64,000 bases of DNA. It comes from Prado023 sp963700475 (GTDB lineage Bacteria > Actinomycetota > Actinomycetes > S36-B12 > CAIYMF01). Location of the stretch: the NCBI GenBank assembly GCA_963700475.1, contig CAVOXR010000015.1:186001-250000 (forward strand), read 5' to 3'. The first letter of the stretch is position 1; every line of letters begins with the position of its first letter. The notes under the pieces were generated by a model that did not search any database, was not told the DNA's origin, and saw nothing but the letters and a program-made list of their open reading frames with translations. This document shows positions 55,719 to 64,000 of this stretch, one piece after another. The position numbers and the translations under genes were made by a program.

Positions 55719-56179
55719 GCCTTCGCGTCGCTCGCGCGCAGCGCGTCGGCGACCGTGATGCACGCCTGTCCGAAGGCCTCGAACTGCTCGGGGGTCAGCC
55801 GGTCCACCAGGTGCCGGCGCACGCTCTCCACGTGATCGGGAGCGGCCGCGACGATCGTCTCCCAACCCTGCTCGGTGAGCACGGCGAACATGCCACGGCC
55901 GTCCTGGGCGCACTCCTGCCGATTCACGAGACCGGCCGTGGTCATGCGGTCGATCTGGTGCGACAGGCGGCTGCGGGACAGTTGCGTTCGCTCGGCCAGG
56001 GTGCTCATGCGCATGCGGCGCTCAGGGCTCTCGGAGAGCTCCACGAGGACCTGGTAGTCCGTGCCCGTCAGGCCGTGCTGCTCCTGGAGGTCGCGGTTGA
56101 GGCGCTCGGGCAGCAGCATGCTCGCCGCCAGCCAGCCGCGCCACAGCCTCTGCTCGTCCTCCGTCAGCCACCGGGTCAT
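55715..56179 (-). CDS. MarR family transcriptional regulator
   Basis: A 154-residue winged-helix dimer. The DNA-binding core is LSESPERRMRMSTLAERTQLSRSRLSHQIDRMTTAGLVNRQECAQDGRGMFAVLTEQG, with the wing Asp/Arg (DGRG) intact. ATG at 56179 follows a GGGGGG ribosome site; another ATG lies at 56188. A 7-bp inverted repeat, a possible own operator, lies 13 bases upstream. The ligand and the regulated genes beyond itself are unknown; the MerB-like gene is directly upstream on the same strand. Confidence 0.92.
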   Translation of the reverse strand: MTRWLTEDEQRLWRGWLAASMLLPERLNRDLQEQHGLTGTDYQVLVELSESPERRMRMSTLAERTQLSRSRLSHQIDRMTTAGLVNRQECAQDGRGMFAVLTEQGWETIVAAAPDHVESVRRHLVDRLTPEQFEAFGQACITVADALRASDAKA

Positions 56180-56191
56180 GCCCCCCATGGT

Positions 56192-56218
56192 ACCCGGTGG
56201 TTGAACGGAAAACCGGGT
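56192..56218 (-). promoter_or_regulatory. Candidate MarR operator
   Basis: ACCCGGT (56192-56198) and ACCGGGT (56212-56218) form a perfect inverted repeat with a 13-base spacer, ending 13 bases before the MarR ATG. This position suits autoregulation. Confidence 0.45.
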
Positions 56219-56261
56219 CGAAGGTCCCGTGTCAGGGTCGCTCTGCCGACCGGCGAGCGCA

Positions 56262-56921
56262 TCACAGCCCCCAGAAGGCACCTGAGAGTCCCACGCTGCG
56301 CAGGTAGTCGGCCGCGGCAGCCGGCTCGCGTCGCTGGTAGCCGCGGTCCAGTCGCCCGGTGTACCAGTCGGATGCCAGGCGCCACAGGGTCGGCACGTCC
56401 ATCACGTAGCCGCGCTCGTTGCCGGTGCGCTGCAGCCACTGCTCGACGCAGGCCACGCTGCAGAAGAGGCGCTGGTGGCCGCAGGTGTGGACCACGTCGT
56501 CCCACATCCGCGCGCTCGGCGTCAGGAAGTGGGCGACCTGGTCCCCCGAGGGGGGCGCCGAACGGCCGACGCTCCAGGCGTGCGGCGTCTGGCAGGCCGG
56601 GCAGCGCGTGGCCACAAGCATGTCGGGCTCCCAGGTGAGCAGGTGCGGCATCGCGAACGAGTCCCAGGCGCATCCTCCCCACCACAGGGTCGACCTGCCC
56701 ATGACCGAGAAGCCCAGCGGAACAGCGGAGAACGGGTGGGCCATCACGATCCGCCCATCCGCGTCGAGTGCCAGATGCCGGGCCGCTGCCAGGTCACGCA
56801 GCCCGTCCTGGGCCTGCTCAGTCGAGCAGCCGCACTCGATGCCGAGCTCGGCTGCGGTGGGTGGACGGCCCTCGTGTGCGAATGCGCGGTACACAGCCAG
56901 GCGGAGGTCCTCAACATCCAT
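56262..56921 (-). CDS. Alkylmercury lyase (MerB)-like protein
   Basis: A 219-residue protein. An N-terminal winged helix (about 1-65) precedes the MerB core. The catalytic triad of MerB appears complete: Cys84 and Asp87 in WGGCAWDSFAMP, and Cys154 in RLFCSVAC. Extra cysteines (Cys107, Cys110, Cys147, Cys158) suggest a metal site. No merA, merR or merT genes are present. It may cleave carbon-metal bonds or act in a related reaction. ATG at 56921. The MarR gene follows on the same strand. Confidence 0.78.
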   Translation of the reverse strand: MDVEDLRLAVYRAFAHEGRPPTAAELGIECGCSTEQAQDGLRDLAAARHLALDADGRIVMAHPFSAVPLGFSVMGRSTLWWGGCAWDSFAMPHLLTWEPDMLVATRCPACQTPHAWSVGRSAPPSGDQVAHFLTPSARMWDDVVHTCGHQRLFCSVACVEQWLQRTGNERGYVMDVPTLWRLASDWYTGRLDRGYQRREPAAAADYLRSVGLSGAFWGL

Positions 56922-57007
56922 GGGCCCGACGGTAGCGGCCAACGCCGTCGGCTCCTCCCTGAGGGATCCGCTCCCGAGCCTGAAGGAGCTGCCGTGGACG
57001 GGTGCGC

Positions 57008-57874
57008 TCAGGGGAGCGTCAGGATCTCCGCACCGTCCTCGGTCACCAGCAGGGTGTGCTCGAACTGGGCGGTCCAGCTGCCGTCCTTGGTCACGGCCGT
57101 CCACCCGTCGGACCACATCGTGTAGTCGTAGGTGCCCAGGGTCAGCATCGGTTCGATCGTGAAGGTCATGCCGGGCAGCATCAGGGTGTCCGACTGCGGG
57201 TCGTCGAAGTGCGGGATGACCAGCCCGGTGTGGAACGACGTGCCGATCCCGTGGCCGGTGAAGTCGCGGACCACTCCGTACCCGAAGCGCTTGGCATAGG
57301 ACTCGATGACCCTGCCGATGACGTTGATGGGACGTCCCGGGCGCACCGCCCCGATGGAACGCATCGTGGCCTCGTGCGTGCGCTCGACCAGCAGCCGCAC
57401 CTCCTCGTCGACCTCGCCGACCAGGAACGTGGCATTGGTGTCGCCGTGCACGCCGCCGAGGTACGCGGTGATGTCGATGTTGCAGATATCGCCCTCGCGC
57501 AGCGACGTGTCGTCGGGGATTCCGTGGCAGATCACCTCATTGAGGCTGCTGCACAGCGACTTGGGGAACCCTCGGTACCCGAGCGTGGACGGGTAGGCGC
57601 CGTGGTCGCACAGGAACTCGTGGCCGATCCGGTCGAGCTCGTCGGTGGTCACGCCGGGGGCGATCGCGCGGCCCACCTCGGCCAGGGCCTGGGCTGCCAG
57701 CCGGCTGGCGACCCGCATCGCGTCGATGGTCTCGGCGTCCTTGACCTCGCCACCGGTGTAGGGGGCGGGCCGGGGCCGGTCGACGTACTCGGGTCGCGCG
57801 ATGCTGGCCGGAACGGGGCGGCGCGGGGAGATCCGCCCCGGGGTCAGGGGGGCGCGCGTGGGGGCGGTCGGCAT
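57008..57874 (-). CDS. map: Methionine aminopeptidase, type I
   Basis: Removes the initiator methionine from nascent proteins. The 288-residue protein has an N-terminal extension of about 40 residues (Pro/Arg-rich, with the PxxP-type region known from actinobacterial MapB). The metal ligands are all visible: Asp in NIDITAYLGG, Asp in VHGDTNATF, His in TGHGIG, Glu in TIEPML and Glu in QFEHTLL. It is divergent from a small conserved gene. Confidence 0.96.
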   Translation of the reverse strand: MPTAPTRAPLTPGRISPRRPVPASIARPEYVDRPRPAPYTGGEVKDAETIDAMRVASRLAAQALAEVGRAIAPGVTTDELDRIGHEFLCDHGAYPSTLGYRGFPKSLCSSLNEVICHGIPDDTSLREGDICNIDITAYLGGVHGDTNATFLVGEVDEEVRLLVERTHEATMRSIGAVRPGRPINVIGRVIESYAKRFGYGVVRDFTGHGIGTSFHTGLVIPHFDDPQSDTLMLPGMTFTIEPMLTLGTYDYTMWSDGWTAVTKDGSWTAQFEHTLLVTEDGAEILTLP

Positions 57875-57956
57875 GGATCAAGAGTACGCAGGACACGCCC
57901 GGAGCGCGGCCGGTAGCGTCGGAGCTGGTCGCAGACCAACCCCCGAGGAGGACGTC

Positions 57957-58139
57957 GTGTCGTACTGGTTCTGCCTGACCCACAAGGCCGTGGAGCCCGA
58001 CGAGGGCTGTGCCCACGCCGAGCGGCTCGGGCCGTACCCGGATCGTGACACGGCGCAGGCGGCGCTGGACCGCGCGCACAAGCGCTCCGAGGCGTGGGAC
58101 CACGACGTGCGCTGGAACGACGACGAGCTCGACGACTGA
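57957..58139 (+). CDS. Small conserved actinobacterial protein
   Basis: A 60-residue protein that begins VSYWFCLTHKAVEPDEGCAH and ends in an acidic WNDDELDD. It looks like a small SPOR-like fold (GPYPDRDTAQAALDRAHKRSEAWD). GTG at 57957 has a CGAGGAGG ribosome site. Two Cys and two His could bind a metal. Function unknown; coding is supported by the strong ribosome site and third-position GC. Confidence 0.75.
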   Translation: MSYWFCLTHKAVEPDEGCAHAERLGPYPDRDTAQAALDRAHKRSEAWDHDVRWNDDELDD

Positions 58140-58168
58140 GCGACCGGCGCGACTTCCCCTTCGACTAA

Positions 58169-59480
58169 TCAGGTGCCGGTCGCCTCGGCGGCCGCTCGCG
58201 CCGCGCGGACCGTTCGTTCACGCACCGCATTCGGGTCGGTCCGGTCATCGAAGCGCCAGAGGCTCGGCAGCGCGACCGCCAGGATGACCCCTCCGGCCGC
58301 GCACATCAGCCCACCGGACACAAGGCTCGTGCGAAGTGAGGTGAGCGCGGCCACCCCGGTGGAGCGGACCTGTCCCAGGGTCGGGCCGATCGAGTAGCTG
58401 AGCATCTCGACCCCGGCCATCCGTCCGCGCAACTCATCGGGGATCGTCTGGTTCCAGATGAGCATCCGGAACAGCCCGGAGATCATGTCGGCGGCACCGG
58501 CCAGGCCCAGCATCAGCAGGACGATCGCGACCGAGTCGCTCAGGCCCACGCCGGCGATCGCCAGGCCCCAGCCGATCGCGGCCAGGAGGACCGCGCGGCC
58601 GTGGTGGTGCACGTGACTCGTCCAACCGCTGGTCAGGGTGGCCAGCAGGCTGCCGACCGCGCCGGCGGAGTACAGGAAGCCCAGGACCCACGGCGCCCCG
58701 AGGTCCTCGGCCAAGAAGGGGAACAGCGCGTACGGGAACGCGAAGACCATTGCCATCATGTCCACCGCGTAGGTGCCCAGCAGGTCCTTGCGCGACCACG
58801 CGTAGCGCATGCTCTCACCGATCCGGCGCAGGCTGGCCGGCTCGGCGGACTCGCTCGGCGGGATCGATCGCAGCCGCCAGAGCGCGACTCCGGAGAGGAG
58901 GAACGTTGCGGCGTCGAAGGCATAGGCAGACCACACGCCGAACGCGGCGATCAGGAGCCCGCCGAGTGCGGGGCCGGCGATGCTGCCCACCTGCCAGCGC
59001 AAGGAGTTCAGGGCCCCGGCGGCCGCGAGCTCGTCATGGGCCACGACGCGCGGGATGATCGCCTCGAGGGACGGCCGCTGCAGCCCGTCCACGGCGGCGA
59101 ACACCATCGCGACCACGTAGATCACCCACAGGTGCGGATCCGGCAGCAGCGCGTTGACCAGCAGGACCACCGAGAGGGCGAGGCTGGTGAACTCGGTGGC
59201 GATCACCACGCGGCGCCGGTCGACCGCGTCGGCCATCGCGCCGCCCCAGAGCCCGAACAGGATCGAGCGGCACGAGCTCGGCGAGCCCGATCAGGCCCAC
59301 CGCGACGAAGGAATCGGTCAGCTGGGCGACCTGGAACGGCAGGGCGACCATCGTCACCATGGAGCCCAGGTAGGTCACCAGGCCGGAGGTGAACACCCAG
59401 CGGAAGTCGCGCGAGTTCCGCAGGGGGCGCAGGTCCATCCGGATGCGCACCCTGCGGGTCGGCTGGCTTCCCTCGGGCAC
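58169..59480 (-). pseudogene. MFS transporter (EntS-like), one frame break
   Basis: A 12-helix exporter of the enterobactin-exporter/MFS_3 type. The N-terminal part reads from GTG 59480 (RPLRNSRDFRWVFTSGLVTYLGSMVTMVALPFQVAQLT) to LAELVP. At about 59264-59270 one base is in excess. The rest (FGLWGGAMADAVDRRRVVIATEFTSLALSVVLLVNALL, to the end) continues in the other frame to 58169. Joined, it is about 437 residues, the normal length. It could be intact if the break is a sequencing error. Substrate unknown. Confidence 0.85.
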
Positions 59481-59534
59481 GGGGGTCGATTGTCCACCTC
59501 GAGGCAGGCAGGGGCAATCGGTCTCCCCGCTGGC

Positions 59535-60401
59535 TCAGCTGTACTGGTGCTCCGGGCCCGGGTAGGTCCCGGCGACGACCTCGTCGGCCCATTCGTGCAC
59601 CGCTGCCGACAGCACGGCGCCGACGTCGGCGTAGCGCTTCACGAACTTGGCCGGACGCCCCGGGGTCAGCCCGGCCATGTCCTGCCAGACCAGCACCTGG
59701 GCATCGGTCGACGCACCGGCGCCGATCCCGATCGTCGGGATCGACAGGCTGCGCGTGACCCGCTCGGCGAGGTCGCTGGGAACGACCTCGAGCACGATCG
59801 CGAACGCACCGGCGGCCTCCATGGCCTTGGCGTCCTGCATGAGGATCTCGCCGTCCTCACCGCGACCCTGCACCCGGTAGCCCCCGAGCTGGTTGACCGA
59901 CTGCGGGGTGAGGCCCAGGTGTGCCATCACGGGGATACCGGCCGCGACCAGCGCCTCGACCTGCGGGAGCACGCGGGCGCCGCCCTCGAGCTTGACGGCC
60001 TGGACGCCGGCCTCCTTCATGAACCGGGCGGCGGTCTCCAGGGCCTGCTGTGGGGATGCCTGGTACGAGCCGAACGGCAGGTCGCCGACCACCAGCGCGC
60101 GCTTCGAGCCGCGGACGACGGCCGCGGCCAGCGGCAGGAGGTCGTCGACGGTGACGGGGACCGTCGAGTCGTATCCGTAGACGACCATCGCGGCCGAGTC
60201 GCCCACGAGCATCACCGGGATGCCGGCCTCGTCGAAGATGCGCGCGGTCAGCGCGTCGTACGCGGTGATCATGGGCCACTTCTCGCCCCGGGCCTTCGCC
60301 GCGATCAGATCGCGTGTGGTGACCCGACGCCCCGTCGGCTCAGCGCCGTACAGGGTGGGGGAGGTGGACTGGGGGGCGCCGGAGGCGGCGGACAGGCTCA
60401 T
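59535..60401 (-). CDS. panB: 3-methyl-2-oxobutanoate hydroxymethyltransferase
   Basis: First committed step of pantothenate synthesis: adds a hydroxymethyl group from methylene-tetrahydrofolate to ketoisovalerate. The 288-residue TIM barrel has TAYDALTARIFDEAGIPVMLVGDSAAMVVYG (metal-binding Asp in GDS), KLEGG and HLGLTPQSVNQLGGY near the active site, and IPTIGIGAGASTDAQVLVWQDMAGL. No panC or panD is in the window. It is followed by the MFS gene on the same strand. Confidence 0.96.
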   Translation of the reverse strand: MSLSAASGAPQSTSPTLYGAEPTGRRVTTRDLIAAKARGEKWPMITAYDALTARIFDEAGIPVMLVGDSAAMVVYGYDSTVPVTVDDLLPLAAAVVRGSKRALVVGDLPFGSYQASPQQALETAARFMKEAGVQAVKLEGGARVLPQVEALVAAGIPVMAHLGLTPQSVNQLGGYRVQGRGEDGEILMQDAKAMEAAGAFAIVLEVVPSDLAERVTRSLSIPTIGIGAGASTDAQVLVWQDMAGLTPGRPAKFVKRYADVGAVLSAAVHEWADEVVAGTYPGPEHQYS

Positions 60402-60842
60402 GAGCGATCTCTCCCATCTCGAGGCTCACGAACGGAGTCCCCGGACGACATGAATGGTCGCACGTCGTGCGCCACTTCGCCAGAGCCGGTGTACCCGATT
60501 CCGCGACCACGGAAACGCTCAGTCCGCGAGATCCGGCCAGCGCGCACGAAGTGAACCGATACGTGGCGACCCGAGGCGCGCGGGCCACCGAGTGCGCATG
60601 GAATGGGCGTTATGGGGTCGGCGCACGCCGCCATAACGCTCATCTCATGTGCGGTGCCGTCCGCTTGGGCCCCACCCGGCGCTGTAATCGCTCGGATCGT
60701 GCGCGTTGGGTCCGTGGTCGAGCGGGCCTGCAGGTTCAGACAGGTCCTGCGCGGTTCGGCCGTCGGGAGTCGGGCACGGTGTCCGGAACAGGATCCACAT
60801 GTCGCGACAGGCGACGCCGGGGCATGGCCGGCCGTCGCCCAG
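60402..60842. other. 441-base gap between panB and nadE
   Basis: No convincing coding frame. It holds a strong hairpin at 60607-60639 and presumably the panB promoter near 60420-60470. The rest shows no motif I can name. Confidence 0.6.
60607..60639. terminator. Nested palindrome downstream of nadE
   Basis: GCGTTATGG (60607-60615) pairs with CCATAACGC (60631-60639). Inside, CGGCG pairs with CGCCG, giving a nearly continuous stem. It lies about 205 bases after the nadE stop. It may end that transcript or bind a regulator, given its AT-containing symmetric arms. Confidence 0.5.
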
Positions 60843-62567
60843 TCAGTCGGCGAGCTCCCGGTACCGGTTGGTGATCGGCTGGCGACGGTCGCGGCCGAAC
60901 GATCGGGGGGTGATCTTGGTCCCGATCGGGTACTGGCGGCGCTTGTACTCGGCGAAGTCCGTCATCCGCAGGACGCGCTCGACCAACGCCTTGTCGTGCC
61001 CGTCGGCCACGATCTCGTCGGCTCCGCGGTCGCGCTCCACGTAGTCGTCGAGGATGTCGTCGAGGACGTCGTACTCGGGAAGCGAGTCGGTGTCCTTCTG
61101 GTCCGGCCGGAGCTCGGCCGACGGCGGCTTGTCGATGGAGCTCGGCGGGATGGGCGGCGTCAGCCCGAGGCGCTCGGCCTCGGCGTTGCGCCAACGGGCC
61201 AGTCGGAAGACCCACGTCTTGGGGACGTCCTTGATCGGGCCGAAGCCGCCGACGGCATCGCCGTAGATCGTCGAGTAGCCCACCGAGAGCTCGCTCTTGT
61301 TCCCGGGGGCCAGGACGAGGTGCCCCTCCTGGTTGCTGATGGCCATGACGGTCGTGCCGCGGATGCGGGCCTGCAGGTTCTCCTCGGCCAGGCCGGTGAG
61401 CTCCATCGAGGCCATGTAGGCGTCGAAGATCGGGGCGATCGGGATCCGGCGGATGTGGGCGCCGAGCCGCTCGGCGAGGTCGAACGCGTCGTCCTGCGAG
61501 TGCTGCGAGGAGTACTTGCTGGGCATGGAGATGCCGTACACGTTCTCCCCGCCGATCGCGTCGGCGGCGATCGCGGCGACCAGCGCGGAGTCGATGCCGC
61601 CGGACATGCCGAACGTGACCGACCGGAAGCCGTTCTTGCGCACGTAGTCGCCCAGCCCGAGGGTCAGGGCGGCGTACATCTCGGCCTCGTCGGTGAGCCG
61701 CGGCTCGATCACCGGGTGGGGGAGCGGCTCGTAGGGCGCGACCGCCCCTCCGGGGATCTCGGCCGTGCAGTACCCGCCGGCGGCGGGGAGGTCGAGGTCG
61801 ACCACGAGCAGCGCCTCGGCGAACTGCGGGGCGCGCGCGACGAGCTGCCCGTCGGGACCGACCACCAGGGAGTCGCCGTCGAACACGAGCTCGTCCTGGC
61901 CGCCGACCATGTTGACGTACGCCAGAGCCGCCCCGGCCTCGACCGCGCGACGTGAGGCCAGCGCCAGGCGGGTGTCGTCCTTGTGCAGTTCGTACGGCGA
62001 CCCGTTGATGACCACGAGAAGGCCTGCCTGGACCTCGCGCACCTGGGCGACCGGGCCGCCGTCCTGCCAGAGGTCCTCACAGATCGCCAGGGCGACGTCG
62101 ACTCCGGCGATCCGAACCACGCACGGATCGGTCCCCGGGACGAAGTAGCGGAACTCGTCGAACACCCCGTAGTTGGGCAGGTGGTGCTTGCTGTAGCGGG
62201 CGACCACCTGCCCGCCGTGCAGGACGGCGGCCGCGTTGATGGGCGCCCCACGCGGGGTTCCCAGCGGGTTGTCCCCGCCGCCGTCACGCAGGTCGAGGTA
62301 CCCGACGATGGCCGCGATGCCGCCCAGGCCCTCGTCGGCCAGCGTCACGGCCAGGGAGTCCAGCGCGCTGATCGAGGCCTGCTGGAACGACCAACGCAGC
62401 GCGAGGTCCTCGATCGGGTAGCCGGTCAGCACCATCTCGGGGAACGCCACCAGGTGCGCGCCGGACGCGGCCGCCTCCCGGGTCCGCTCGACGATCATCC
62501 GTGCGTTGCCCGCGAAGTCGCCGACGACGGGGTTGACCTGGGCCAGGGCGATGCGCAGTTGGGGCAC
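60843..62567 (-). CDS. nadE: Glutamine-dependent NAD+ synthetase
   Basis: Last step of NAD synthesis, amidating nicotinate adenine dinucleotide with ammonia drawn from glutamine. The 574-residue protein has an N-terminal nitrilase-type glutaminase with its Glu (AFPEMVLTGYP), Lys (YSKHHLPNYG) and Cys (LAICEDLW). A C-terminal synthetase follows with the PP-loop SGGIDSALVAAIAADAIG. GTG at 62567 (VPQLRIALAQVNPVVGDF) fits the family start; longer frames run into the repeat array. It is divergent from glnA2. Confidence 0.96.
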   Translation of the reverse strand: MPQLRIALAQVNPVVGDFAGNARMIVERTREAAASGAHLVAFPEMVLTGYPIEDLALRWSFQQASISALDSLAVTLADEGLGGIAAIVGYLDLRDGGGDNPLGTPRGAPINAAAVLHGGQVVARYSKHHLPNYGVFDEFRYFVPGTDPCVVRIAGVDVALAICEDLWQDGGPVAQVREVQAGLLVVINGSPYELHKDDTRLALASRRAVEAGAALAYVNMVGGQDELVFDGDSLVVGPDGQLVARAPQFAEALLVVDLDLPAAGGYCTAEIPGGAVAPYEPLPHPVIEPRLTDEAEMYAALTLGLGDYVRKNGFRSVTFGMSGGIDSALVAAIAADAIGGENVYGISMPSKYSSQHSQDDAFDLAERLGAHIRRIPIAPIFDAYMASMELTGLAEENLQARIRGTTVMAISNQEGHLVLAPGNKSELSVGYSTIYGDAVGGFGPIKDVPKTWVFRLARWRNAEAERLGLTPPIPPSSIDKPPSAELRPDQKDTDSLPEYDVLDDILDDYVERDRGADEIVADGHDKALVERVLRMTDFAEYKRRQYPIGTKITPRSFGRDRRQPITNRYRELAD

Positions 62568-62633
62568 GAGGAGCAGGCTACCGACACCAGCGAGAGCCGA
62601 GCCCGCCGCGCGCCAGGGCCACCACCGATGAGC

Positions 62634-62740
62634 AGACCCTCCGCCAGGGCCAAGACCCTCCCGCCAGGGCCAAGACCCTCCCGCCAGGGCCAGGACCCTC
62701 CCCATCGACGCGGAGGTCCTGACCCCGGGCGGAGGGTTTG
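62634..62740. repeat. Tandem 20-base repeat and GGCGGAGGGTTTG element, copy 2
   Basis: Three 19-20-base units of the form AGACCCTCCCGCCAGGGCCA stand in tandem (62634-62692), then a partial fourth. A further GGAGGTCCTGACC element and GGCGGAGGGTTTG (62728-62740) follow, the latter identical to 10203-10215. Units on the left are complementary to those on the right. The array lies between the divergent nadE and glnA2 starts. Confidence 0.75.
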
Positions 62741-62863
62741 CCGTCCTTGGGCGAGCTTCGGGGCGCGGTCTGGCGCGGGCTCCGGGCGGGGTATTGGGTG
62801 GGGCGTGGGGGCGTGCGCGCCGCGGCCCGCGGCAGCCGGGGGCGATGGGGCAGTATGTCCCCC

Positions 62864-64000
62864 ATGGACAAGCAGACGGAGTTCGTGCTGCGCACGGTCG
62901 AGGAGCGCGACATCCGGTTCGTCCGGCTGTGGTTCACCGACGTGCTCGGGTACCTCAAGTCGGTCGCGATCGCACCGGCCGAGCTCGAGAGTGCGTTCAG
63001 CGAGGGGATCGGCTTCGACGGCTCGGCCATCGAGGGCTTCGCCCGGGTGCAGGAGGCCGACATGCTGGCCATGCCCGACCCCGGCACCTTCCAGGTCCTG
63101 CCATGGCGCGGGGAGTCCCAGGGCGTGGCGCGCATGTTCTGCGACATCACGATGCCCGACGGGAGCCCGTCGTTCGCCGACCCGCGCTACGTCCTCAAGC
63201 GCACGCTGTCCCGGGCCGCCGACCAGGGGTTGACGTTCTACACGCACCCGGAGATCGAGTTCTACCTGTTCAAGGAGCCCCACCGGCCCGGGCAGACGCC
63301 GGTCCCGATCGACGACGGCGGCTACTTCGACCACACGCCCCAGGGCTCGGGGTACGACTTCCGCCGCCAGGCGATCCAGATCCTCGAGGCCATGGGGATC
63401 TCCGTGGAGTTCAGCCACCATGAGGGCGGGCCGGGCCAGCAGGAGATCGACCTGCGCTACGCCGACGCGCTGACGACCGCGGACAACATCATGACGTTCC
63501 GGCTGGTGGTCAAGGAGGTGGCCCTCGAGCAGGGGGTCTCGGCGACCTTCATGCCCAAGCCGCTGCGCGACCATCCTGGGTCGGGGATGCACACGCACCT
63601 GTCGCTGTTCGAGGGCGACCGCAACGCCTTCTTCGAGGCCGGCGCCGAGCTGCAGCTGAGCCAGACGGCCCGCTCCTTCATGGCCGGGATCCTGCACCAC
63701 GCGCCCGAGATGAGCGCCGTCACCAACCAGTGGGTCAACTCCTACAAGCGGCTGGTGGGTGGCGGGGAGGCACCGGCGTGGGTGTGCTGGGGGCACAACA
63801 ACCGCAGCGCTCTCCTGCGTGTGCCCATGTACAAGCCGGAGAAGGGCAACTCGACGCGGATCGAGTACCGCGCGATGGACTCCGCGGCCAACCCGTACCT
63901 CGCCTACGCCCTGCTGCTGTCGGCCGGTATGAAGGGCATCGCCGAGGGCTACGAGCTCCCGCCCGGCGCCGATGACGACGTCTGGGCGCTGAGCAACTCA
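62864..64000 (+). CDS. glnA2: Glutamine synthetase, GlnA2-like (partial)
   Basis: Type I-alpha glutamine synthetase, cut by the right edge after 379 of about 446 residues. The start (FVLRTVEERDIRFVRLWFTDVLG) is that of mycobacterial GlnA2. The metal-site Glu (HPEIEFYLF), GPGQQEIDLRYADAL, GSGMHTHLS, NSYKRLVGG and NNRSALLRVP blocks are all present. ATG at 62864 is chosen; another ATG three codons earlier is possible. The adjacent nadE is divergent across a repeat array. Confidence 0.93.
   Translation, partial: MDKQTEFVLRTVEERDIRFVRLWFTDVLGYLKSVAIAPAELESAFSEGIGFDGSAIEGFARVQEADMLAMPDPGTFQVLPWRGESQGVARMFCDITMPDGSPSFADPRYVLKRTLSRAADQGLTFYTHPEIEFYLFKEPHRPGQTPVPIDDGGYFDHTPQGSGYDFRRQAIQILEAMGISVEFSHHEGGPGQQEIDLRYADALTTADNIMTFRLVVKEVALEQGVSATFMPKPLRDHPGSGMHTHLSLFEGDRNAFFEAGAELQLSQTARSFMAGILHHAPEMSAVTNQWVNSYKRLVGGGEAPAWVCWGHNNRSALLRVPMYKPEKGNSTRIEYRAMDSAANPYLAYALLLSAGMKGIAEGYELPPGADDDVWALSNS

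Noticed and set aside
56262..56921. Mercury-resistance operon
   Set aside because: Only the MerB-like gene is present. Its neighbours are a MarR regulator and map, not merR, merT or merA.
62634..62740. CRISPR array between nadE and glnA2
   Set aside because: The 20-base units follow each other directly without variable spacers, and no cas genes are present.

Overview
The window is high-GC DNA from an actinomycete. It contains several Actinobacteria-restricted families (DUF3145, DUF3052, DUF222-HNH, a mycothiol-type maleylpyruvate-isomerase-fold protein, a TGAACC/CGT-type ECF module). Its backbone genes also recur together in mycobacteria and relatives: aceE, an AhpE-type peroxiredoxin, Nif3, a zinc-ribbon protein, RNase H/phosphatase, panB, map, nadE and glnA2. 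Species cannot be told from the sequence alone.

Layout. 1-13.7 kb: tail of a CPBP protease, a dimethylglycine dehydrogenase-like oxidase, DUF3145, a tandem GNAT, aceE (pyruvate dehydrogenase E1), DUF3052, a DinB-like protein, ahpE, tRNA-Val, and a tight Nif3 / zinc-ribbon / RNase H / phosphatase operon. 13.7-20.3 kb: a lower-GC non-coding stretch, PPK2, a glyoxalase-fold protein, RNase P RNA, a DUF222-HNH gene behind a perfect SOS box, two decayed genes and a DUF4097 adhesin-like protein. 20.4-31 kb: esterase, acetyltransferases, a Gfo/Idh oxidoreductase with a GH1 6-phospho-beta-glucosidase, a lipoprotein bracketed by inverted repeats, SDR, YbaK, and two unrecognised genes. 31-35 kb: a divergent Rieske / ECF sigma / anti-sigma module with two matching promoters, then a TetR-glycosyltransferase pair with an operator over the TetR start. 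35-51 kb: secreted and envelope proteins, DUF255, a beta-lactamase-fold hydrolase, a DUF2231 membrane protein, an iron-sulfur protein, a GCS2 ligase, an MGH/GH63-like glycosidase coupled to a CREST hydrolase and an acyltransferase, and a secreted metalloprotease with a (CCGACC)n tract. 51-64 kb: cysK-cysE, YwiC-like, K+ channel, CPBP protease, MarR, a MerB-like protein, map, an MFS exporter, panB, nadE and the start of glnA2.

Functional threads: central carbon and nitrogen metabolism (aceE, glnA2, nadE, panB), cysteine synthesis (cysK-cysE), redox and stress control (AhpE, ECF/Rieske module, SOS-box HNH), polyphosphate use (PPK2) and carbohydrate hydrolysis (GH1, GH63-like).

Two sequence-wide patterns stand out. 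First, at least five conserved genes carry single-base frame breaks, often beside short homopolymers, so indel errors in the assembly are a serious possibility. Second, three families of dispersed intergenic repeats occur at gene ends: a hairpin at 725 and 15736, a GGCGGAGGGTTTG-type array at 10140 and 62634, and an inverted pair at 26365 and 27040.
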